34,247 nt of DNA from Mycobacterium kyorinense (lineage in GTDB: Bacteria > Actinomycetota > Actinomycetes > Mycobacteriales > Mycobacteriaceae), in assembly GCF_002101735.1 (NCBI RefSeq), contig NZ_LQPE01000088.1, positions 1 through 34,247 on the forward strand, in the 5' to 3' direction. Shown here one piece after another: positions 9,727 through 17,672 of the stretch. The stretch's first letter is position 1; each line of letters begins with the position of its first letter. Made by a program: the position numbers and the translations under genes. A model generated the notes under the pieces. That model did not search any database. It had not been told where the DNA came from and worked only from the letters and a program-made list of their open reading frames with translations.

Positions 9727-10836
9727 GTGACGCACACGGTTTCGGACGCAGACCCGTCGGAACGCGAGTTCGGGTCGACGGGTATCGCGCTGTCGAAATA
9801 CCGCTTCCCGACCGGGTGGTTCATCGTCGGATTCGCCTCCGATCTGCCTGCCGGCGAGGTCAAGCGGGCGCACTACTTCGGCGAGGAGTTGGTGCTCTTC
9901 CGCGCCGAGTCCGGCCAGGTGCACGCGCTCGACGCGTACTGTCAACACCTCGGCGCGAACATGGGCGTCGGCGGCACCGTGGAAGGCGACAACATCGTCT
10001 GCCCCTGGCACGGCTGGCGCTGGCGCGGCGACGGCACCAACGCGCTGATCCCGTACAGCAAGATCGGCTGCAAGCAGAACGTGCGAATCCGCACCTACCC
10101 GGTCACCGAGTGGTACGGCTTCATCCTGGTCTGGCACGAGCGCCACGGCCGGGCGCCGTACTGGCAACCACCCGTGCTGCCCGAACTGGAGACCGGCGAG
10201 TACTACCCGCTGCATCCGCACAGCCGGATGCTCAACCGGGTCAAGGTGCACGCGCAGATGATCATCGAAAACGCCGCCGACCCGTATCACGTGCAGTACG
10301 TGCACAAGGCCGCCAACCCCGCGAACACGGCGTCTTTCGAGGTGGCCGGTTACCACCTGCACGCCACCGTCAACGCCCACTTCGGTGGCGGACGAGCGCA
10401 AACCTGGCTGACACCCAACGGACCGGTGGACGCCAAGATCATCTACGACAATTACTCGCTCGGGCTGGGCGTGGTCCGATTTCCGAGCGACTTGGTGGCC
10501 ACCATTCAGGTCACCGGGCAGACCCCGGTAGACGAGGACTACACCGACTACTTCTACACCCAGGCGTCGGTTCGCGAGCCTGGCGACACCGGCGAGGCGC
10601 CGACCGGGCGTGCTGCGAGATTCCTTGCGCTGCAACAGGAAGTCATCAAGCAGGACTTCTTCACGTGGGAGAACATGAAGTACTTGGAGAAGCCCAACCT
10701 GGCGCCCGAGGAAGCCCGCGACTATGCGGCGCTTCGCCGCTGGGCACACCGCTTCTACCCGGGCGAACAGCCCTCGCCCGACGACTTCGGATACACCCCG
10801 GACGGTTCGCCCGACCCGGCAGCCGCGCAGGCCTGA
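9727..10836 (+). CDS. Rieske non-heme iron oxygenase, KshA-like
   Basis: A 369-aa oxygenase component. The Rieske [2Fe-2S] ligands are C72-x-H74 and C92-x2-H95, and the mononuclear iron site is in ENAADPYHVQYVH, with His188 and His193. The sequence RWRGDG just after the Rieske motif and the overall length resemble 3-ketosteroid 9-alpha-hydroxylase oxygenases (KshA); this is family resemblance, not proof of a steroid substrate. No dedicated reductase (KshB type) is nearby. Start GTG at 9727. Its stop overlaps the ATG of the acyl-CoA ligase gene (TGATG at 10834-10838), so the two are translationally coupled as the first genes of an operon. Confidence 0.9.
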   Translation: MTHTVSDADPSEREFGSTGIALSKYRFPTGWFIVGFASDLPAGEVKRAHYFGEELVLFRAESGQVHALDAYCQHLGANMGVGGTVEGDNIVCPWHGWRWRGDGTNALIPYSKIGCKQNVRIRTYPVTEWYGFILVWHERHGRAPYWQPPVLPELETGEYYPLHPHSRMLNRVKVHAQMIIENAADPYHVQYVHKAANPANTASFEVAGYHLHATVNAHFGGGRAQTWLTPNGPVDAKIIYDNYSLGLGVVRFPSDLVATIQVTGQTPVDEDYTDYFYTQASVREPGDTGEAPTGRAARFLALQQEVIKQDFFTWENMKYLEKPNLAPEEARDYAALRRWAHRFYPGEQPSPDDFGYTPDGSPDPAAAQA

Positions 10837-12386
10837 TGCCGATCCGCCCGGCCGATTTCGGGGTGGAGCAATTCAGCGTGCCGGCGGTGCTCGACCGCCG
10901 CGCCGAGCAGTTTCCGGACCGGGTGATGATGTCGGTGGCCGGCACTGTGGTGACGTTCGAGCAGATGGCGCAGCGATCCTGCTCGGCGGCAAGCACGCTG
11001 CGCGACAAGGGTATTGGCCGCGGCGATTGCGTCGCGCTGTTCACGGCGACCTGCCCGGAGTGGATCTACTTCTGGCTGGGCGCGGCGCGGATCGGCGCGG
11101 TGACCGCAGCCGTCAACGTCGCCTACAAGGGCGAGTTCCTGCTGCACGCCCTGCGGCTCTCGCGCGCTAAAGCGATCCTCACCGACACCGAACGACGCTG
11201 CCGCGTCGACGAAGTGGCGGACCAGTTGCCGATGCTCAAAGAGATTCTGCTGCTGGGTGATTCGATCGGCGGGGGTGGTGCGGTTACGGACGAGCCGGCT
11301 GACCCCGATGAGGTCGGGTCGCTGTTTTTCACCTCTGGCACCACCGGCGCGTCCAAAGCCGTTGCCACCAGCTGGCACTACCTGTTCACCGCGGCGGCGA
11401 CGGTGGCCTCGGCGTGGAAATTCGGTGCGGGCGAGGTGCTGTGGACGGCGATGCCGTTGTTTCATCTCAGCGCGGCGCCGTCGGTGCTGGCGCCGATGCT
11501 GGTCGGCGGGACCACCGTGCTGGCGCCGGCGTTTCATCCCGGGTCGGTGTGGGACGACGTGCGGGCCTGCGGCGCAGTGGGTTTCGCGGGGGCCGGCGCC
11601 ATGGTGTCGATGCTGTGGAACCAGCCGCCGGATCCGCGCGACGCGCAGCTGCCGCTGCGGTTCATCTCAGCGGCGCCGATCGACGCCGGCCTCTATCGGG
11701 ACATCGAAAAGCGTTACGGCTGCCGCATCGTCACGATGTACGGGCTGACGGAGGCGTTTCCGATCACCGTCAAGGGCGTCGACGAGGACGGGGTTCCAGG
11801 GACGTCGGGCCGGCCCAACCCGAGCTTCGACGTGATGATCCTCGACCCCAGCGGTGATCCGGTGCCGGCCGGGACCGCCGGCGAGATCGCTTGCCGGCCC
11901 AGGTATCCCCATGTGATGAGCGAGGGGTATGTCGACGCCGACGGGACGGTCGAGCCGCACCCGGAGTGGTTTCGCACCGGCGACCTCTGTGTGCTGGACG
12001 ACGACCAGAATCTGACGTACCTGGACCGCGTGAAGGATTCGCTGCGCCGTCGCGGCGAGAACATCTCGTCGGTGGAAGTCGAGGCAACCGTGCTACGCCA
12101 CCCGGCGGTCGCCGAGGCGGCAGCGGTCGCGGTACCCAGCGAGTTGGGCGAGGACGACATCCTGTTGGTCGTGACGCTACGACCGGAGTCGTCGCTGGAC
12201 TACGTCGAGTTGCTGAACTTCTGCTCGGCGCGGATGCCGTACTTCTGTGTCCCCCGCTATGTCGAGGTCGTGGACGAGATTCCCAAGACCATCATCGGGC
12301 GGATACGCAAAGATGTGTTGCGGGCCCGCGGACTCGGTCCGGGCGCCTGGGACCGGGAACGTCACGGATACATCGTCAGCCGGTGA
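10836..12386 (+). CDS. AMP-forming acyl-CoA ligase (FadD / CaiC-like)
   Basis: A 516-aa ANL-superfamily enzyme that would activate a carboxylic acid as acyl-AMP and transfer it to CoA. Motifs: FFTSGTTGASKAV (P-loop), MYGLTEAF, WFRTGDLCV, DRVKDSLRRRGENISS. The usual C-terminal A10 lysine in PKTxxGK is replaced: the sequence reads PKTIIGRIRK, with Arg489 at that position. The start ATG overlaps the stop of the Rieske gene, and this start agrees with the family N-terminus. It is followed after 17 bp by the SnoaL-like gene. It probably activates the side chain or ring-cleavage acid of the island's substrate; the acid itself is unknown. Confidence 0.9.
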   Translation: MPIRPADFGVEQFSVPAVLDRRAEQFPDRVMMSVAGTVVTFEQMAQRSCSAASTLRDKGIGRGDCVALFTATCPEWIYFWLGAARIGAVTAAVNVAYKGEFLLHALRLSRAKAILTDTERRCRVDEVADQLPMLKEILLLGDSIGGGGAVTDEPADPDEVGSLFFTSGTTGASKAVATSWHYLFTAAATVASAWKFGAGEVLWTAMPLFHLSAAPSVLAPMLVGGTTVLAPAFHPGSVWDDVRACGAVGFAGAGAMVSMLWNQPPDPRDAQLPLRFISAAPIDAGLYRDIEKRYGCRIVTMYGLTEAFPITVKGVDEDGVPGTSGRPNPSFDVMILDPSGDPVPAGTAGEIACRPRYPHVMSEGYVDADGTVEPHPEWFRTGDLCVLDDDQNLTYLDRVKDSLRRRGENISSVEVEATVLRHPAVAEAAAVAVPSELGEDDILLVVTLRPESSLDYVELLNFCSARMPYFCVPRYVEVVDEIPKTIIGRIRKDVLRARGLGPGAWDRERHGYIVSR

Positions 12387-12403
12387 GGTGGGGAGAAACC
12401 ACG

Positions 12404-12820
12404 ATGAGCATGACCTACCAGCAGCAGTACCTTCTCAACGGCGCGACGGGACGCGATGCGATCCTGGATCTCACCGCCCGGCACAACCGGTGCTATTCCG
12501 ACGGCGACCGCGACGGCTGGATTGCGACGTTCCGGCATTCGGGCGCCAGCTATGTCCGCGGCGGTGAGGAGTTCACCGATTTGCGCGCCGCCTTCGACGG
12601 CGGCGGCGGGCAGCGGCTGGTCAGCGTCGATCACGAGATCAGCGTCGACGGCGTCAACGCCACCCAGCGCTGCGTCGCGCTGCTTTACGCCGTCGGCGAC
12701 GACGGCGTCCCCGCGCTGCGGGCGACCGGCACGTATCGCGATCGGCTCGTCTACGAGCGCGGCGGCTGGTACTTCACTTCGCGTGAGCTGCAATGGGACT
12801 CGGCGCCGGCCCGGGTATGA
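12404..12820 (+). CDS. SnoaL-like / NTF2-fold protein
   Basis: A 138-aa protein. The segment from about residue 20 to 60, with CYSDGDRDGW and a following FRHSGASYVRGG, has the layout of SnoaL_4-type cone-fold proteins (residues ALxxRxxxxxDxGDxxGW), a family that includes dehydratases, isomerases and proteins of unknown function such as BaiE-like bile acid dehydratase. Catalytic residues cannot be assigned by eye. Start ATG at 12404 with GGGAG about 10 bases upstream. Its TGA is inside ATGA shared with the start of the hydratase gene, so it is translationally coupled. It probably dehydrates or isomerises an intermediate in the CoA pathway. Confidence 0.8.
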   Translation: MSMTYQQQYLLNGATGRDAILDLTARHNRCYSDGDRDGWIATFRHSGASYVRGGEEFTDLRAAFDGGGGQRLVSVDHEISVDGVNATQRCVALLYAVGDDGVPALRATGTYRDRLVYERGGWYFTSRELQWDSAPARV

Positions 12821-13776
12821 CGGGTATCCAACTCGCGTTCGGCACCTACGAGGACGCGCTGCGCATGGTCGGGGTGACGTCCGAGCCGCGGACCGCGAGC
12901 GCCGTGGTCAGCGCGTCGCGCATCCAGATGTTCGCCGCGCTGGTTCGCGACGCCAACCCGTCGTACTGGGATCCCGAATTCGCCGCCGAGACCTGGGGCG
13001 GTCTGCTGGCGCCGCCGGGTTTGCTGATGGGCTGGCTGATACCACCGCCGTGGCTGCCGACGGGCGAGCCGCGGGTGACGGCGATCGCGCTGCGGGTGCC
13101 GCTGCCCGGCACCACGTTCGTCAACGCCGCCAACGACGCGGAATTTCTGCTGCCCATCGTCGAAGGCGACCTGCTGACCGTGGTCGAAGAGGTGGTGTCG
13201 GTGTCACCGGAAAAGCAGACCCACCTCGGGGTCGGGCATTTCGTCGAGACGCTCGACACATTTACTCGCCGGGACGGCGCGGTGGTGGCCCGCAACCGAA
13301 ACACGTTGTTCCGCTTCACCCCCGAACCCGCCGGCGCGAGCAGACGCAAAAGTCCCCCTCCGCCCGGCGTGTCGGGGACTTCTGCGTCTGCTCGCCCAGA
13401 TCAACTGCCGGTGGTGCTCGACGAGATCGACTACCAGCGGGTCGTGATGAACTCCGGCGCGACGTGGGACTACTTTCCCGGCCACTTCGATCCCGGCTAT
13501 GCCTATAACCAAGGCCACCCGACGATTTTCGTCAACACCATGCACCTCGCCGGGTTCGCCGACCGTATCGCCACCGACTGGGCCGGACCCGACAGCCGGG
13601 TGGTGCGCCGCACGATGCGCCTGGCCGGGCCGATCTACGCCGGCGACACCATGGTGGGCCGCGGACATGTGGCCAGGCGCACCGACACCAGCGTCGACCT
13701 GCAGATCGACGTGAGCAACCAGCGCGGCGAACTATGCTGTCCGGTCGAGCTCACCCTGCAGGTACCGCCCTCGTAG
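12817..13776 (+). CDS. Double-hotdog MaoC/FAS1-dehydratase-like protein with hairpin-encoded linker
   Basis: A 319-aa protein made of two hotdog domains, the layout of MaoC_dehydrat_N plus MaoC proteins that hydrate or dehydrate CoA esters. The N-terminal domain has the LVRDANPSYWDPEFA pattern, the C-terminal one FPGHFDPGYAYNQGHP. The start ATG at 12817 gives an ATGA overlap with the SnoaL gene; an ATG at 12793 would add 8 residues but is less economical. The linker between the domains is coded by a 60-bp near-perfect hairpin (13336-13395), inserted in frame and rich in Ser, Pro and Arg. No complete Asp/His (R)-hydratase motif is evident in the N-terminal domain. It likely acts on the CoA ester made by the neighbouring ligase. 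Confidence 0.82.
   Translation: MTGIQLAFGTYEDALRMVGVTSEPRTASAVVSASRIQMFAALVRDANPSYWDPEFAAETWGGLLAPPGLLMGWLIPPPWLPTGEPRVTAIALRVPLPGTTFVNAANDAEFLLPIVEGDLLTVVEEVVSVSPEKQTHLGVGHFVETLDTFTRRDGAVVARNRNTLFRFTPEPAGASRRKSPPPPGVSGTSASARPDQLPVVLDEIDYQRVVMNSGATWDYFPGHFDPGYAYNQGHPTIFVNTMHLAGFADRIATDWAGPDSRVVRRTMRLAGPIYAGDTMVGRGHVARRTDTSVDLQIDVSNQRGELCCPVELTLQVPPS
13336..13395. repeat. 60-bp palindromic repeat inside the hotdog gene
   Basis: Two 22-base arms (13336-13357 and 13374-13395) are inverted copies with a single mismatch (13349 against 13382), around a 16-base loop. The left arm begins GCGAGCAGACGCAAAAGTCC. The length is 60 bases and it is in register with the reading frame, so it codes 20 residues between the two hotdog domains. 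From memory, hairpins starting GCGAGCAGACGC recur between genes in slow-growing mycobacteria; copy number could not be checked. Confidence 0.88.
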
Positions 13777-13778
13777 GT

Positions 13779-13839
13779 GCCGAATGTGGGCTTGGGGCAC
13801 GCGAATTCGCGCGTAGCGTGACTCAACTTCACACTCGGC
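13779..13839. repeat. Imperfect palindrome between convergent genes, possible bidirectional terminator
   Basis: The outer arms GCCGAATGTG (13779-13788) and CACACTCGGC (13830-13839) pair at 9 of 10 positions, and inward pairing continues to GCACGC/GCGTGA, about 18 of 24 per arm. The element fills almost the whole 70-bp gap between the hydratase and aldehyde dehydrogenase stops. There is no U-tract, so it would be a stem-only terminator or a mycobacterial intergenic repeat. Confidence 0.6.
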
Positions 13840-13846
13840 GGATCGG

Positions 13847-15307
13847 TTAACTCAGCGGGCTCTTGCTGACCACCGACTGCAGCTCCACGTACTCGGCCAG
13901 ACCCTCCGGACCGAACTCCCGCCCGATGCCCGATTGCTTGAAACCACCGAACGGGCTGGCGATGTCGAGCATGTACATGTTGATGCCGTAGGTGCCGGCG
14001 CGCACCGCCGAGGCGATCTCCATGCCATGCGCGGCGTCCGCCGTCCACACCGACCCGGCCAGACCGTAGTCGCTGTCGTTGGCGATGCGCACCGCGTCGT
14101 CCTCGTCGGTATAGGTCAGCACGGTCAGCACCGGGCCGAAGATCTCCTCGCGCGCGATGCGCATGTCGTTGGTCGCGTCGGCGAACAGCGTGGGCCGCAC
14201 GTACCAGCCGCGGTCGGTCGGCGGATCCTCGCCGCCGAGCACAATCCGGGCGCCCTCGTTGCGTCCGGACCGGATGTAGTCCTGCACCCGGCGTTGCTGG
14301 CGTTGGGCCACAAGCGGCCCGATGTCGGTGGCCTCGTCGAACGGATCCCCGACCTGCAGGCCGGACATCATCTCGGCCAACGCATCGACGACCTCGTCAC
14401 GGCGGCGTTCGCTGACCAGAATGCGGGTCTGCGCAACGCAGGCCTGCCCGTTGTTCATCAGCCCGGCGGTCTTGAGCCCGGCGACGGTCTTGTCGATGTC
14501 GGCGTCGTCGAGGATGATCGCCGCCGACTTGCCGCCCAGCTCCAGGCTCACCCGTTTGAGCTGCTCCCCGCAGATCGAGGCGATGCGCCGGCCCACGGCG
14601 CTGGATCCGGTGAACGCGATCTTGTCGACGCCGGGGTGGCGGACCAGCGCCTCGCCGACGTCCGGTCCGCCGGTGACCACCGACACCACCCCGTCGGGCA
14701 GGCCGACCTGCTCGAGCATTTCGGCCAACCACAGCGCATCCAACGGTGTTTCCGGCGCCGGCTTGACGACGACGGTGCAGCCCGCGATCAGCGCGGGAAT
14801 CAGCTTGGGCATGATCAGGAATTGCGGCACGTTCCACGGCACGATCGCGCCGACCACTCCGACCGGCGCACGGCGAACGAGGACCTCGCCGCGCACCCCT
14901 TGGCGGCGTTCCGTCCACGAGAAGTCCCGCGCGGCCGCCAGCGCAAGGTGGATCATCGACGCAGCACCGGCGCCCTGCCCCAGCCGGCTGAAACTGCGCG
15001 GCGACCCCATCTCGGCGGTGATGAGATCGGACATCTCGTCGACATGCGGCGCGTAGATGGCGGCGAGCTCTTCGATCTTGGCCATCCGTTCGCGCGGGTC
15101 CAGCCGCGGCCACGGCCCGCGGTCGAAGGCGTGCCGCGCCGCGGTCACGGCGGCGTCGACGTCCTCCGCGCTGCCGGCCGGCGCCTCGCCGATGGGCTCC
15201 TCGGAGTGCGGCGAGATCACCGTCAACCGGTTGCGGCCGGCGGGTTTGCGCCACTGTCCACCGATGAAAAGCTCGTCGTAGCAACGATGGTCAAGTTGCT
15301 CGGGCAT
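13847..15307 (-). CDS. NAD(P)-dependent aldehyde dehydrogenase
   Basis: A 486-aa protein of usual length for the family. Catalytic residues: Asn159 in VPWNVPQF, Glu256 in ELGGKSA, and nucleophile Cys290 in GQACVAQ; the cofactor motif KPAPETP is present. It would oxidise an aldehyde, for example a P450-derived alcohol after oxidation, to a carboxylate that the ligase could then activate. The start ATG has a weak GAGG-type site about 10 bases upstream. It is divergent from the AttH-like gene, with a 49-bp gap holding an AT-rich candidate operator, and convergent with the hydratase gene. Confidence 0.93.
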   Translation of the reverse strand: MPEQLDHRCYDELFIGGQWRKPAGRNRLTVISPHSEEPIGEAPAGSAEDVDAAVTAARHAFDRGPWPRLDPRERMAKIEELAAIYAPHVDEMSDLITAEMGSPRSFSRLGQGAGAASMIHLALAAARDFSWTERRQGVRGEVLVRRAPVGVVGAIVPWNVPQFLIMPKLIPALIAGCTVVVKPAPETPLDALWLAEMLEQVGLPDGVVSVVTGGPDVGEALVRHPGVDKIAFTGSSAVGRRIASICGEQLKRVSLELGGKSAAIILDDADIDKTVAGLKTAGLMNNGQACVAQTRILVSERRRDEVVDALAEMMSGLQVGDPFDEATDIGPLVAQRQQRRVQDYIRSGRNEGARIVLGGEDPPTDRGWYVRPTLFADATNDMRIAREEIFGPVLTVLTYTDEDDAVRIANDSDYGLAGSVWTADAAHGMEIASAVRAGTYGINMYMLDIASPFGGFKQSGIGREFGPEGLAEYVELQSVVSKSPLS

Positions 15308-15356
15308 GCGGCACCGCCTCGTGACATAGCTATTACTGCTAACATAGCAAGAAAAC
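15308..15356. promoter_or_regulatory. Divergent promoter region, aldehyde dehydrogenase / AttH-like, with candidate operator
   Basis: A 49-bp AT-rich gap. Bases 15330-15347 (CTATTACTGCTAACATAG) form a CTA/TAG-bounded site matching 12 of 18 positions with 9684-9701 read on the minus strand. CATAGC also occurs twice, at 15325-15330 and 15343-15348. TAACAT at 15340-15345 could be the -10 for the plus-strand gene, and TATGTT on the opposite strand for the dehydrogenase. Confidence 0.4.
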
Positions 15357-16529
15357 GTGGGGACGGGAGTCCAGGTGGGCGACGACTGGCGCTGCTACCC
15401 GTTTTCGTTGGTGCCCGACGACCCGATGCTGCACTTTCCCGCCGCCGAGGGCGAGCACGCCGACCACGAGTCCGACACCTGGTTCATCGCCGGCGAACTG
15501 GCCGCCGCGTCGGGGCGGTCGTACGCGTTTTTGACCATCTTCAACAAAAACCGACCCGGCGGATCGGTAGTCGCCGACTTCTACACGATGGCGCTATTCG
15601 ATTGCGACGCAAGCACATACGGCACCTACACCGACTATGACATGCCGCCGCGCAACGCGGCCACGCCGAAACTCTCTGCAACGGCCGGCTACCTCGACAT
15701 CGAATACGCCAGCGGCGCCGGCACCGCCACCTGGTCCACCTGCCGCGACGACGACGGTCAGCTGCTGCCCTACACCTACCGGGTCAACTTGGTGGGCGTC
15801 GATCAGGCCGGCCGGCCGATGGGCCTCCAGCTGGCGGTCACGCCGACGCGCAAGCCGGTTCCGTTGGGTGCGTCGACGTACAACGGCCGGATCGCCTGTT
15901 TCGGCCAGGACGACACCTATTCGTATTTCCAGACCCGAATGGCGATGAGCGGGACGCTGCGCTGGGGCGACATCAGTGAACAGGTCAGCGGGAGCGCCGG
16001 GCACGTCGACCGGCAGTGGTTTCCCCGCTACGCCGGCGGCGGCGGAACCGGGGGAGACCCGCGCGCCCGCTCCCACGAATGGCGCACGATCAACCTGGAC
16101 AACGGCGTCGACCTGAGCATCTGGCGACAGTTCGACCGCACCAACCACAATGCGCTGCAACCCTTCTCCGGGGCGACGGTCAGCTACCCGGACAGGCCAC
16201 CGGAGTGCGCCGAGGACGTCGACGTCACCGTCGACAGCTATGTGCGGTGGCCGGATTCGATCCGCCCCCTGGTTCCGCGGCTCGCCCAGGTCCGCTACAT
16301 GCCGGACCGACACCGACTGACCTGCGTCAGTTTGCAACTCGACCTCATTGGTGAGCCGTTGGTGGCGGCGCCGGCGCACGCGTTGCCGATCGAATACATG
16401 GAGGGTCCGTACCGCTACCGCGGGACCCTGCGCGGAAAACCGGTGAGCGGCTTCGGGTTCTACGAACGCTCGCTGGCGCTCTACCGGGACTGGGAGCTGG
16501 CCGAGATAGCGTCGGCCCAGCTCTTATGA
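15357..16529 (+). CDS. AttH / carotenoid 1,2-hydratase (CrtC)-like lipocalin-fold protein
   Basis: A 390-aa protein without signal peptide. Features of the CrtC/AttH (lipocalin-like) family are visible: the GHVDRQWFPRYAGG segment near the middle, WRTINLDNGVDLSIW, and near the C-terminus IEYMEGPYRYRG followed by GKPVSGFGFYERS. Members are known as hydratases of isoprenoid carotenoids or as proteins with unknown role beside catabolic genes. The start is GTG 15357; GTG 15375 is an alternative and neither has a clear ribosome-binding site. Its 3' end overlaps the 3' end of the convergent Rieske gene by 49 bp. A role in hydrating or carrying a terpenoid-like substrate is a guess from context. Confidence 0.72.
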   Translation: MGTGVQVGDDWRCYPFSLVPDDPMLHFPAAEGEHADHESDTWFIAGELAAASGRSYAFLTIFNKNRPGGSVVADFYTMALFDCDASTYGTYTDYDMPPRNAATPKLSATAGYLDIEYASGAGTATWSTCRDDDGQLLPYTYRVNLVGVDQAGRPMGLQLAVTPTRKPVPLGASTYNGRIACFGQDDTYSYFQTRMAMSGTLRWGDISEQVSGSAGHVDRQWFPRYAGGGGTGGDPRARSHEWRTINLDNGVDLSIWRQFDRTNHNALQPFSGATVSYPDRPPECAEDVDVTVDSYVRWPDSIRPLVPRLAQVRYMPDRHRLTCVSLQLDLIGEPLVAAPAHALPIEYMEGPYRYRGTLRGKPVSGFGFYERSLALYRDWELAEIASAQLL

Positions 16530-17632
16530 CGATGCTGCAACCCCGGTTCGTTGCGGCCGAACAACAAACGGTCACGCACGCCTGACTCCAGGTTGGCCTG
16601 TAACGCCTCGACCAGCCGGTAGTCCTCGTCGCGCACGGTGGCGTGCGCGTAGTCGAACACCGCTTGCGCGCCTGCCGCAACGGACTCGTCGGTCAGGTCC
16701 AGCGGCGTCGAATTCTGGTGCACGGTAATCGATCTGCCCGGCTTGTCACTCGGATAGATCCGGAACAGCTCGCCGTTGGCGATAGTCACCGACAGCACGA
16801 TGTTGGGGAAGAGCGCGTAGATCACCACCATGTTCTGGAACGGATCCCATTGCTCTTCGGGCACGTTCTCCAACTCGAGAATTGAGTTCAGCGGGAAGAT
16901 CAACCGGTGATGCGCGCCGAATGCGTCGAAGACCGTGCAGTTGCTGCGCGCGATCGTCGCGAACGTCTGCCGATGCACGGTGGCGAAGTGGTAGTTCTCC
17001 GAAAAGGTGTCGACCGCGAGCTTCCAGTTGATCGGGCAGTCGAGGACCTTTTCGCCCAGTGGGGACCACCGTCTGATGCCCCACGAGTCGAGTTCCTCGG
17101 CCAGCGAACCCAGGTGGGCGGCGACGTCCAGCTCGGCATCGGGTTGCAGTGACACCCAAAGGAATCCGGCGAACTCGGCGGCCGGCAACTCGGTCAGCCC
17201 ATCGGACTTCACGCCCACCCCGGGGAAGCCCTCCCGGCCCGGCACACCGACCAGCCGCCCGGTGTTGTCGTACGTCCACGCGTGATACGGGCAGCTGAAC
17301 CGCTTTGCCGTGCCGCAGCCGCTGACCACCTGCGACTGCCGGTGCAGGCAGACATTGTCGAACGCCTTGACCGAGCCGTCGGAGATCCGGGTCAGCAGGA
17401 CCGATCGGCCCATCACGGTCTTGGTGCAGTAGCTGCCCGGCGCCGGCAACTCGGAGACGTAGCCGACCAGTTGCGGGCTGGCCAGCAGCATCGCGACGTC
17501 ACGCTCGTGGCGCTCGACCGACGTGTACTCGCGCGCTGCGACGGTGTGCTCCGTCAGCGCCAGATCGGTGGTGTTGTCGCGCGCCAGTTTCACCGCGCGC
17601 CGGGTCAAGTCGATCAGCTGATCGCGGTCCAT
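16481..17632 (-). CDS. Rieske non-heme iron oxygenase, alpha-subunit type
   Basis: A 383-aa ring-hydroxylating-type oxygenase. Rieske ligands: C95-x-H97 and C114-x2-H117. Mononuclear iron: His215 and His220 in SENYHFATVH, with Asp208 nearby. It differs from the KshA-like enzyme in this window and looks closer to the aromatic or choline/carnitine-type alpha subunits; no beta subunit or reductase is beside it. The ATG at 17632 sits 6 bases after a TGTACT -10-like hexamer, so the mRNA may be leaderless. It is divergent from a MerR regulator, with a MerR-type operator between, and is probably that regulator's main target. Confidence 0.9.
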   Translation of the reverse strand: MDRDQLIDLTRRAVKLARDNTTDLALTEHTVAAREYTSVERHERDVAMLLASPQLVGYVSELPAPGSYCTKTVMGRSVLLTRISDGSVKAFDNVCLHRQSQVVSGCGTAKRFSCPYHAWTYDNTGRLVGVPGREGFPGVGVKSDGLTELPAAEFAGFLWVSLQPDAELDVAAHLGSLAEELDSWGIRRWSPLGEKVLDCPINWKLAVDTFSENYHFATVHRQTFATIARSNCTVFDAFGAHHRLIFPLNSILELENVPEEQWDPFQNMVVIYALFPNIVLSVTIANGELFRIYPSDKPGRSITVHQNSTPLDLTDESVAAGAQAVFDYAHATVRDEDYRLVEALQANLESGVRDRLLFGRNEPGLQHRHKSWADAISASSQSR

Positions 17633-17638
17633 GCTTGC

Positions 17639-17671
17639 AGTACAGACCTTGTCACCGTTGTAATGTCAAGG
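17639..17671. promoter_or_regulatory. MerR-type operator and overlapping divergent promoters
   Basis: An inverted repeat CCTTG(T)CA ... TG(T)CAAGG spans 17647-17671. On the minus strand, TTGACA (17669-17664) and TGTACT (17644-17639) are separated by exactly 19 bases, the long spacer typical of promoters that MerR proteins activate by DNA distortion. On the plus strand, TAATGT (17661-17666) lies 6 bases before the GTG start of the regulator. The operator overlaps both promoters, so the protein probably controls its own gene as well. Confidence 0.72.
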
Positions 17672-17672
17672 C

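Noticed and set aside
9655..10749. Possible long N-terminal extension of the second P450
   Set aside because: The extension would run antisense through the Rieske gene; the P450 starts normally at 9654 with an ordinary N-terminus.
9816..10835. Possible N-terminal extension of the acyl-CoA ligase
   Set aside because: The upstream frame overlaps the Rieske gene out of frame and is Arg-rich; the ATG at 10836 overlaps the Rieske stop and matches the family start.
13934..15640. Long plus-strand open frame opposite the aldehyde dehydrogenase
   Set aside because: Antisense shadow: His/Arg/Gly-rich translation with no motif, while the minus-strand frame carries all catalytic residues.
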